Assembly (NCBI GenBank): GCA_030641485.1
Contig: DAOWHJ010000083.1
Coordinates: forward strand, 1-6,217
Reading direction: 5' to 3'
DNA length: 6,217 nucleotides
Source: Pseudomonadota bacterium
GTDB lineage: Bacteria > Desulfobacterota > Anaeroferrophillalia > Anaeroferrophillales > Tharpellaceae
In this document: positions 1-5,196 of the stretch, piece by piece
How the letters are laid out: every line of letters begins with the position of its first letter
How positions within the stretch are numbered: the first letter of the stretch is position 1
Made by a program: the position numbers and the translations under genes
The notes under the pieces: model-generated
Told to the model about the DNA's origin: nothing
Database searches by the model: none
What the model saw: only the letters and a program-made list of their open reading frames with translations

Positions 1-248
1 AGAAGTTGATTAACTTTGGTCTTGATGCCTTGAAAGAGAATGGGGTAGAGCTGGCGATTACGTATGGCGATCCAAATTTTTATTCAAAAGTTGGATTTGG
101 CGTCATTACCGAACAGGTCGTGCCCGCTCCTCTGAAGCTGGAATACCCTGAAGGCTGGCTGGCTCAATCCTTGGTTGGCGATGAAATTGAACCTATTACT
201 GGCAAGTCGTATTGCGTGGAAGAACTTAATAAACCCGAATTATGGTAA
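1..248 (+). CDS. GNAT family N-acetyltransferase, C-terminal fragment (5' end outside window)
   Basis: The frame is open from the left edge (first full codon at base 3) to a TAA at 246-248, giving about 81 residues. The gene enters from outside the window, so the TTG at base 6 is not the real start. The visible part has the pattern of the C-terminal half of YhbS-type GNAT proteins. A helix with a GVELAITYGDP strand is followed by NFYSKVGFG, matching the family's typical 'GDP-x-(F/Y)Y-x-(K/R)-x-GF' segment. An amphipathic tail rich in Pro, Leu and Glu follows. GNAT enzymes move an acetyl group from acetyl-CoA to an amine; the substrate cannot be told from this piece. The acetyl-CoA-binding Arg/Gln-x-x-Gly-x-Gly/Ala loop would lie upstream of base 1. 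No same-strand partner follows closely, so it is probably the last gene of its unit. Family assignment is fairly secure; specific function is unknown. Confidence 0.8.
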   Translation, partial: KLINFGLDALKENGVELAITYGDPNFYSKVGFGVITEQVVPAPLKLEYPEGWLAQSLVGDEIEPITGKSYCVEELNKPELW

Positions 249-295
249 CAGGCAGTTGAATGACTTGAAATCAAACAACTAAGCGAACCAATGAA

Positions 296-322
296 TGATA
301 GTATTTTTCAAAAACGCTATCA
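296..322. repeat. 27-bp imperfect palindrome downstream of the acetyltransferase gene
   Basis: The sequence is symmetric around base 309: TGATAG at 296-301 mirrors CTATCA at 317-322, and TTTTT at 304-308 mirrors AAAAA at 310-314. Only the pairs 302/316 and 303/315 fail. Eleven of 13 arm positions therefore pair. As RNA it would be a weak AT-rich hairpin without a following U-run, so it is not a convincing terminator. It could be a dimeric repressor site or a relic. No function is assigned. Confidence 0.5.
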
Positions 323-345
323 CGTTACACTTTCGACCATTAACA

Positions 346-374
346 TTGCCATTACAAATCTCAATTAAATTAAT
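346..374 (+). promoter_or_regulatory. Weak sigma-70-like promoter candidate in the intergenic region
   Basis: TTGCCA at 346-351 (4 of 6 to TTGACA, including the TTG) is followed by a 17-base AT-rich spacer and ATTAAT at 369-374 (4 of 6 to TATAAT). The spacing is ideal but both boxes are imperfect, and chance matches are common in AT-rich DNA. Its only support is position: a transcript starting near 381 would run through the inverted repeat at 393-435 and stop at the terminator ending at 526. Confidence 0.2.
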
Positions 375-392
375 GTACCGCCAAACTTTAGA

Positions 393-435
393 TGTTCAGC
401 GAATATCGCAAGATGTTACGTATATCATCTGAACA
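393..435. repeat. Inverted repeat with 7-bp perfect outer arms (possible RNA stem-loop)
   Basis: TGTTCAG at 393-399 is the exact reverse complement of CTGAACA at 429-435. Inside, ATAT near 403-406 can pair with ATAT at 422-425, across a 3x3 internal mismatch. The apex is about ten bases long. No U-run follows. The arms are too far apart for a compact operator, so an RNA stem-loop is the more natural reading. It sits about 50 bases upstream of the terminator at 484-526, and both could belong to one short transcript. Confidence 0.4.
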
Positions 436-483
436 CCTTAAATAAGCCGTAACAGCTCTACATCATCTAATCCAAGAATAAAA

Positions 484-526
484 GCCGGGTCATAAGGGGG
501 TAAAAGCCTATTGCCCCGGTTTTTTT
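484..526 (+). terminator. Rho-independent terminator (+ strand)
   Basis: CCGGG at 485-489 pairs with CCCGG at 515-519. The stem continues through CA/TG (491-492 with 512-513) and AGG/CCT (495-497 with 507-509), broken by small internal mismatches. The hairpin runs straight into seven T residues (520-526), and A-rich sequence on the 5' side gives some weaker activity on the other strand. It lies 236 bases after the acetyltransferase stop codon, unusually far for that gene. It may instead end an unrecognised short transcript, or be a backup terminator that insulates the minus-strand tRNA unit from rightward readthrough. Confidence 0.75.
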
Positions 527-559
527 GTGTAGGGGAGGAACAAAAAAGGACTCAAAATA

Positions 560-583
560 AAAGTGGGCCACAAAGTGGGCCAC
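560..583. repeat. Perfect tandem duplication of a 12-bp unit (AAAGTGGGCCAC x2)
   Basis: AAAGTGGGCCAC at 560-571 is repeated without gap or mismatch at 572-583, and each unit contains the near-palindrome GTGGGCCAC. In one plus frame, open from 533 to a TAA just after 633, the unit reads Lys-Val-Gly-His twice. In another it reads Lys-Trp-Ala-Thr twice, but a TAA at 558-560 closes that frame just upstream. It lies 62 bases beyond the tRNA 3' end. It could be a slipped-strand duplication, a paired protein-binding site, or the last codons of an integrase left by an excised tRNA-targeted element. None of these can be decided here. Confidence 0.6.
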
Positions 584-599
584 AGAAATATTGGCCAAC

Positions 600-633
600 A
601 AAAAAGCACCTACCGAATTAACGCTAAGTGCTT
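600..633 (-). terminator. Rho-independent terminator of the tRNA-Thr gene (- strand)
   Basis: On the minus strand AAGCACTTA (633-625) pairs with TAGGTGCTT (612-604) to give a 9-bp stem with one G-T pair and a 12-base loop. The stem's final T pairs merge into a run of six T residues (605-600). It begins about 11 bases after the discriminator base of the tRNA, the usual place for a terminator of a single-gene tRNA unit. Confidence 0.8.
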
Positions 634-644
634 GATTTAATTGA

Positions 645-717
<73 letters not shown>

Positions 718-1033
718 AAAACTGCTTTTAACGCTGGCATTCCTAAATGTTTTCTGACAAAATTGCAAGTTAAAAGTAGAATCGTCCTTCACCAAACACT
801 CTCTTTAGCGGTTCCAATTTATGCTTTCCTGTGTTACAAAATGGCCTACCACGTAATTCCAAAAAAGTAAATATTCAACTTGCCATGATTGGTACTTAAG
901 TTGCAAAGGAAATCCACGAACGGTGCATCGCCTAAGCCTATCGGAAGTACCCTTAAAAAAAGGGGGCTTTCGCACGGGAACAGAGCTGAAACAACAACCC
1001 GAATATTTACCCATACAAAAAGGATAGCTGCTC
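718..1033. other. Intergenic region between tRNA-Thr and rsmB; possible folded rsmB leader
   Basis: These 316 bases must hold the start of the leftward tRNA transcript and of the rightward rsmB transcript, yet no clear promoter box pair is visible for either. The overlapping minus-strand open frames here (about 800-1210) show no recognisable family, run into rsmB and are rejected. The main structure is GGTACTT at 891-897, exactly complementary to AAGTACC at 945-951, enclosing 47 bases. CCCTT at 950-954 can instead pair with AAGGG at 960-964 around a five-A loop. The two pairings share bases 950-951. It matches no riboswitch class I can name. Confidence 0.35.
1020..1024 (+). promoter_or_regulatory. 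Ribosome binding site deciding the GTG start of rsmB
   Basis: AAGGA at 1020-1024 lies nine bases before the GTG at 1034. The next in-frame start, ATG at 1067, has no purine-rich motif at a suitable distance. The GTG is therefore preferred, which adds 11 polar residues (KNEKTHSNNS type) ahead of the NusB-like domain. Confidence 0.6.
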
Positions 1034-2434
1034 GTGAAAAATGAAAAAACACATTCAAATAACAGCATGAGTGACCAGGATGTCCGACAAGCAGTTTGCC
1101 AATTTTTAACAGACTGGGAAAAACAACCCCAGGCAATTTCCCCGCTACTAGAAATTTCTCTAAACCGGACATCCTCTGAACCTAACCAGACCCAAAAGGC
1201 TTTAGCAACCAACCTTGCGGCCGGAGTGATACGCTGGCACAGACGCCTTGATCACTATATTGACGGCCTCCTAACCCGGAGAAAAAAGGTAAACCCAGAA
1301 CTCAGAAACATCCTGCGCCTGGCTCTTTTCGAATTGGAGTTTCCTACAGACAAGTTGCGCCCAGAGTATGCTATTGTCTCGCAAGCAGTCAACCTGGCAA
1401 AAACCATAACTCCCGGAAGAGAAGGTTTTATAAATGGAGTATTACGCTCCTTTCTCCGACAAAAAGATTCGGACCTTCTTCCAGAAGACAATGATAAGCC
1501 TAAAAATCTGGCCATCCGTCACTCCCTGCCCGTCTGGCTCGTAAAAAAGTGGCAGAGTGACTACGGCAAACAAACAACGAGAATACTATGCAGTAAAGCT
1601 AACTATTTCTCCGGCACTAGCTTTCGCGTTAACCGACTAAAAATCACAAGAGAGCAATTTTTGCAAAGTTTTAGCGCTGAAAACAGTGAAGTAAAACTTG
1701 AAAAGGGAGTCTTGGGCAAAAATGCCTTTCACTCAGTCCAAGCGGCACCACTACTTTACTCAAAATGGTTTAACGAGGGCTTTATAAGTGTTCAGGATGA
1801 AGGCGCCCAACTTATCGCCGAACTCCTCAACCCTAAAGCCGGGGAGACTATTCTTGATGCCTGCGCGGCCCCTGGAGGCAAAAGTGCGTACCTGGCTGAA
1901 CTTTGTGGTGATCGAAGCACCATAATCGCCGCCGACATAGAACCTGAGCGTCTCTCGCTAATCACTGAAACAAATAAGCGTTTAGGAGTTACCTCAATCC
2001 AAGTAACCTGTTGCGACCTAACCAAAGATCTCCCGACAGCCGTGCCACAAATTTACGATAAAATTCTAGTAGATGTCCCATGTTCAGGGCTTGGTGTGAT
2101 TCGCAGACGAGCTGACTTACGCTGGCGCAAAAGCCTGGAAGAGAGCTCTGAACTTGCCACAATTCAATTGCAAATCCTGTCAAACTGTTCTAAATACCTG
2201 CAAGTTGGCGGACACCTTATCTACGCAACCTGCACGACCTGCCGCAACGAAAACCAGGCGGTGCTCAGCGAGTTTCTTGTTCAAAACCACAATTTCCGTT
2301 TAGTCACCAGAGAGGAAATTGAACCAAAATACCTGCAAAAACTGATCAATAACGATAACTTTTTTGAAACCAGTTTTATCGAGGAAGCGCAAATGGACGG
2401 TTTTTTTGCCGCCCTGGTAACCCGGGTCAGTTAG
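1034..2434 (+). CDS. rsmB: 16S rRNA (cytosine(967)-C(5))-methyltransferase RsmB
   Basis: This 466-residue protein is close in length to E. coli RsmB (Sun/Fmu, about 430). It uses S-adenosylmethionine to methylate C5 of C967 in 16S rRNA during small-subunit assembly in the cytoplasm. Residues about 15-145 form the NusB-like RNA-binding domain, including RNILRLALFEL and the YAIVSQAVNLAK segment. The methyltransferase core follows. V-Q-D-E-G is at 253-257. SAM-binding motif I, DACAAPGGK, is at 275-283, with the acidic AADIEPERL strand after it. Motif IV, DVPCSG, is at 347-352 with Cys350, the release cysteine. Motif VI, YATC, is at 397-400 with Cys400 the expected nucleophile. The end carries the family's MDGFFAALV. 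Motif VI continues TTCRNEN where TC-S-(I/V/L)-x-x-x-EN is more usual, an extra Cys at 403. rpe follows 62 bases downstream on the same strand, a pairing I recall from deltaproteobacteria, so the two are probably one transcript. Confidence 0.95.
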   Translation: MKNEKTHSNNSMSDQDVRQAVCQFLTDWEKQPQAISPLLEISLNRTSSEPNQTQKALATNLAAGVIRWHRRLDHYIDGLLTRRKKVNPELRNILRLALFELEFPTDKLRPEYAIVSQAVNLAKTITPGREGFINGVLRSFLRQKDSDLLPEDNDKPKNLAIRHSLPVWLVKKWQSDYGKQTTRILCSKANYFSGTSFRVNRLKITREQFLQSFSAENSEVKLEKGVLGKNAFHSVQAAPLLYSKWFNEGFISVQDEGAQLIAELLNPKAGETILDACAAPGGKSAYLAELCGDRSTIIAADIEPERLSLITETNKRLGVTSIQVTCCDLTKDLPTAVPQIYDKILVDVPCSGLGVIRRRADLRWRKSLEESSELATIQLQILSNCSKYLQVGGHLIYATCTTCRNENQAVLSEFLVQNHNFRLVTREEIEPKYLQKLINNDNFFETSFIEEAQMDGFFAALVTRVS

Positions 2435-2484
2435 AAGATACTTCAATAAACTACTCAACTATTAACCTCCGGTGAGTCCGGGAT

Positions 2485-2490
2485 AGGAAG
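2485..2490 (+). promoter_or_regulatory. Ribosome binding site of rpe, beside a small GC hairpin
   Basis: AGGAAG at 2485-2490 is six bases before the ATG at 2497 and 12 before a second in-frame ATG at 2503, which favours the first. Immediately upstream, CCGG at 2469-2472 can pair with CCGG at 2478-2481 across a TGAGT loop. This short hairpin leaves the ribosome site itself single-stranded. There is no U-run, so it should not stop rsmB-rpe readthrough. Confidence 0.55.
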
Positions 2491-2496
2491 TTACCT

Positions 2497-3150
2497 ATGA
2501 GAATGATTGCACCATCAATATTATCTGCCGATTTCAGCCGCTTGGGAGATGAGATCAGAGCCCTTGACAAAGCTGGAGCCGACCTGATCCATATAGATGT
2601 TATGGATGGACATTTCGTCCCCAACCTGACAATCGGACCAGGGGTTGTAAAAGCCCTGCGACCGCACAGCAAACTGCTTTTCGACGTTCACCTCATGATT
2701 TCAGAGCCTGAACGCTACATTGATACTTTCGCTGAGGCCGGGGCTGACATTATCACTGTCCACCAGGAATCGGGCGCCCACCTGCATCGCCTGATCCAAA
2801 TGATTAAAGCACACGATATCAAAGCCGGAGTATCACTCAACCCGGGCACCCCGGCGATCATGCTTGAAGACGTTATCAGTGAAATCGACCTGGTTTTGAT
2901 CATGACTGTAAATCCCGGCTTTGGCGGCCAGGCGATGATTCCTGAGGCCCTAAAAAAGATCGCCCGCATCAAGGAGTTTGCCAAAGGATGTGAACGACCG
3001 TTACTGATAGAAGTCGACGGTGGTATAAAGGCTGAAACTATCGCCGCAGCCGAAGCTGCCGGCGTTGACATATATGTTGCCGGTTCGGCCGTATTCAAAT
3101 CCGACGATTATGAGGCTAACATTCAGGAACTAAAACAGGCCGGGGCTTAA
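2497..3150 (+). CDS. rpe: Ribulose-phosphate 3-epimerase
   Basis: This 217-residue protein has the usual length for Rpe, which interconverts D-ribulose 5-phosphate and D-xylulose 5-phosphate in the pentose-phosphate pathway (and the Calvin cycle where present). It is a cytoplasmic metal-dependent TIM barrel. All signature elements are present: APSILSADF at 5-13; HIDVMDGHFVPN at 32-43 with metal ligand His32 and catalytic Asp34; FDVHLM at 62-67 with His65; NPGFGGQ at 139-145 as phosphate loop; VDGGI at 173-177 with the second catalytic Asp174; and VAGSAVF at 194-200 as the second phosphate loop. The protein starts MRMIAPS; many relatives start at the second Met, but the ribosome-site spacing favours the first. 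The stop codon lies inside the loop of the GC hairpin that separates it from rpoD. No anomalies are seen. Confidence 0.97.
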   Translation: MRMIAPSILSADFSRLGDEIRALDKAGADLIHIDVMDGHFVPNLTIGPGVVKALRPHSKLLFDVHLMISEPERYIDTFAEAGADIITVHQESGAHLHRLIQMIKAHDIKAGVSLNPGTPAIMLEDVISEIDLVLIMTVNPGFGGQAMIPEALKKIARIKEFAKGCERPLLIEVDGGIKAETIAAAEAAGVDIYVAGSAVFKSDDYEANIQELKQAGA

Positions 3151-3164
3151 AGCACCCGGCCTGT
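3131..3164 (-). terminator. Terminator hairpin shared by the convergent rpe and rpoD genes
   Basis: ACAGGCCGGG at 3135-3144 is exactly complementary to CCCGGCCTGT at 3155-3164, a 10-bp GC-rich stem. The ten-base loop contains the rpe stop codon. On the minus strand the stem runs into TTTT (3135-3132), so it works best as the terminator of the dnaG-rpoD transcript, about 40 bases after the rpoD stop. On the plus strand no U-run follows, so for rpe it would act as a 3' stabiliser or weak terminator. Confidence 0.7.
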
Positions 3165-3203
3165 CAGACAATCTCAACCTTCCCGAAAAAGCGTCAGAAA
3201 ATA

Positions 3204-5159
3204 TCAGTTTTCGAGAAAACCGCGCAATTTCCGACTGCGGGTTGGGTGGCGTAGCTTACGCAAAGCTTTGGCCTCAATCTGCCGAATCCGCTCACGCGTA
3301 ACATCAAAATCCTGGCCCACCTCTTCAAGGGTGTGGTCGCAACGTTCGCCAATCCCAAAACGCAGACGCAAAACCTTCTCTTCGCGCTCAGTCAGGCTAC
3401 CCAGAACCTGCTGGGTCTGCCCAGCAAGGTCTCTCTTAACCACTGAATCGAGCGGATTAACGGCCTTTTTATCTTCGATAAAGTCACCCAAATGACTATC
3501 TTCCTCTTCACCAATAGGGGTTTCCAAAGAGATCGGCTCTTTAGCGATCTTCAAGACCTTTTTCACCTTATCCAAGGCAATATCCATCCGTTCTGCAATC
3601 TCTTCAGGGGTGGGCTCCCGACCGAGTTCCTGCAACAAGACCCTTGATGTCCGAATCAGTTTATTGATCGTTTCAATCATATGAACTGGGATACGAATAG
3701 TCCGAGCCTGATCGGCAATTGCCCGCGTAATTGCCTGACGGATCCACCAGGTTGCATAGGTGCTGAATTTATAACCACGCTGATATTCAAATTTATCAAC
3801 CGCCTTCATCAAACCGATATTACCCTCCTGGATCAAGTCCAGAAATTGCAGCCCGCGATTAGTATATTTTTTTGCGATACTGACCACCAAACGTAAGTTG
3901 GCTTTGATAAGTTGGTTTTTGGCGCTTTCAGCCTTGCGCTCACCTACCGAAATCTGCTGATCGACCCGTTTAAGGCTGGAAATACCCAAGCCGGTCTCAT
4001 CGCTGATGGTTTTCAATTTGGAGCTCAGGTTATCAACCCGAAACCAAAGATCATCAAAACCATCCTCACCAAGCGCAAACTCCTCAACAACAAGCGTCTG
4101 CTTCTTTTCATCCTTAAGGCACTCCTTACAGGTGATTCGCAAACTCCGTAAACGCATCTGATGTCGGGTTTCCAAACGCGCCACCATCTTCTCCAGATTG
4201 CGCCCCATATCTACATAACTTTTCAAACTGACTATAATATCTTCAATAATTTCTGGCCTTAATTTAATCGCATAAAACTGGTTCATTATTACCCGTTCAT
4301 TGGATTTTATCAGTCCGCGCAAAGCACTTCTTTTGACCGATGAATTCAATTCAGGATCAGGGCGTTTAAGCCGATTACGAAGTTTGCGATTCTCTTCAAA
4401 AAGATTTGTTATCGTCTCTATACCGTTGACAATTCTCTCCACTAAAGTTTCATCATCACGATCAACCTCATTCTCGGAAGCGATCAACTCTGCGACCTCC
4501 ATCTGGTCTTCCAGGTCACCATCATTACCAGACGCAGCCCCATCGTCCTCAACCTCGTCATCTTCTTCAAGCGAGGTCAGGCCGGAATCGATATCCTCTT
4601 CAATCTCAACCTCCTCCTCGATATCACGACTAATCGACTTAACCGCAATCTCTTCACTGGCGAGCAGTTCACCTAAATACTTCAGGGTACTGACGGTCAA
4701 GGCTGACTTTAACAGAGCCTTAACAACCTCACGCTCACCTTCGTCAATTTTTTTAGCAATTTCAACTTCGCCTTCACGCGTCAACAACGGCACCGAACCC
4801 ATCTCCCAAAGATACATTCGTACCGGGTCATGGTGGCGCTCAGATGAACTATCAGCAGCTGTGATCAGCGGCGCTACAGCATTTCCACCCTTACCACTTT
4901 CACTGTCGGCTTCAATTTTGCCCAACTTATCGCCATCAACAACCTCAATCCCCATCTCGGCAAAGAGAACCAACATCTCATCAATCTTCTCCGGCGAAAC
5001 TGCTTCGGCCGGCAAGACATCATTGATTTGAGCATAAGAGATGAAACCATTATCTTTACCTTGCAGGATCAAAGCTTTAATATCATCCGAATTAACGATA
5101 GTATCGTTGCCTTTTACACTTTTTTCGACCTGCGCTGCACCACTTGATGTTGCCGACAT
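3204..5159 (-). CDS. rpoD: RNA polymerase primary sigma factor RpoD (sigma-70)
   Basis: RpoD directs core RNA polymerase to housekeeping promoters. The 651 residues show the complete group 1 layout. Region 1.1 is at about 25-78 (IKALILQGKDNGFISYAQIN). Region 1.2 is at about 110-143 (DPVRMYLWEMGSVPLLTREG). A long non-conserved insert at about 144-408 includes a strongly acidic stretch at 180-238. Regions 2.1-2.4 lie at about 415-480, with KFSTYATWWIRQAI for -10 melting and recognition. Region 3 runs to about 545, the 3.2 finger has SLETPIGEEEDSHLGDFIED, and region 4.2 at about 610-639 has VTRERIRQIEAKALRKLRHP for -35 recognition. The start is uncertain: GTG at 5165 would add Met-Lys, but the ATG at 5159 has GGGGTGA (5168-5162) well placed as ribosome site and is preferred. 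The gene starts 37 bases after dnaG, so it is co-transcribed with it. An odd Cys-Lys-Glu-Cys lies in the insert (344-347). Confidence 0.98.
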   Translation of the reverse strand: MSATSSGAAQVEKSVKGNDTIVNSDDIKALILQGKDNGFISYAQINDVLPAEAVSPEKIDEMLVLFAEMGIEVVDGDKLGKIEADSESGKGGNAVAPLITAADSSSERHHDPVRMYLWEMGSVPLLTREGEVEIAKKIDEGEREVVKALLKSALTVSTLKYLGELLASEEIAVKSISRDIEEEVEIEEDIDSGLTSLEEDDEVEDDGAASGNDGDLEDQMEVAELIASENEVDRDDETLVERIVNGIETITNLFEENRKLRNRLKRPDPELNSSVKRSALRGLIKSNERVIMNQFYAIKLRPEIIEDIIVSLKSYVDMGRNLEKMVARLETRHQMRLRSLRITCKECLKDEKKQTLVVEEFALGEDGFDDLWFRVDNLSSKLKTISDETGLGISSLKRVDQQISVGERKAESAKNQLIKANLRLVVSIAKKYTNRGLQFLDLIQEGNIGLMKAVDKFEYQRGYKFSTYATWWIRQAITRAIADQARTIRIPVHMIETINKLIRTSRVLLQELGREPTPEEIAERMDIALDKVKKVLKIAKEPISLETPIGEEEDSHLGDFIEDKKAVNPLDSVVKRDLAGQTQQVLGSLTEREEKVLRLRFGIGERCDHTLEEVGQDFDVTRERIRQIEAKALRKLRHPTRSRKLRGFLEN

Positions 5160-5161
5160 TT

Positions 5162-5168
5162 TCACCCC
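5162..5168 (-). promoter_or_regulatory. Ribosome binding site of rpoD
   Basis: On the minus strand GGGGTGA spans 5168-5162. Its GGTGA part matches the 3' half of the consensus AAGGAGGTGA, and the GG pair ends five bases before the ATG at 5159. The same bases contain the alternative GTG start (5165-5163), for which only a weaker GGA further upstream is available. Confidence 0.45.
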
Positions 5169-5196
5169 ATATCCAAAACTGCTAATTTACGATGGT

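Noticed and set aside
531..541. Strong Shine-Dalgarno-like GGGGAGGAA after the 484-526 terminator
   Set aside because: No start codon lies at a usable distance; the nearest GTG is about 25 bases away and opens a frame of about 25 codons with no recognisable content.
890..965. Known riboswitch (for example cyclic-di-GMP-I, fluoride, SAM) in the rsmB leader
   Set aside because: A few short matches such as GCAAAG were noticed, but the conserved cores and junctions of these classes are absent.
805..1212. Two overlapping minus-strand frames upstream of and inside rsmB
   Set aside because: They overlap the well-supported rsmB start, look compositionally random (rich in Cys, Trp and Phe) and show no domain.
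2715..3098. 127-codon minus-strand frame antisense to rpe
   Set aside because: It lies wholly inside rpe, has no family motif and no ribosome site; rpe itself is complete with all catalytic residues.
4300..5031. 243-codon plus-strand open frame antisense to rpoD
   Set aside because: Its Ser-rich low-complexity product is the mirror of the acidic Glu/Asp codons of the RpoD insert, so it is a shadow frame.
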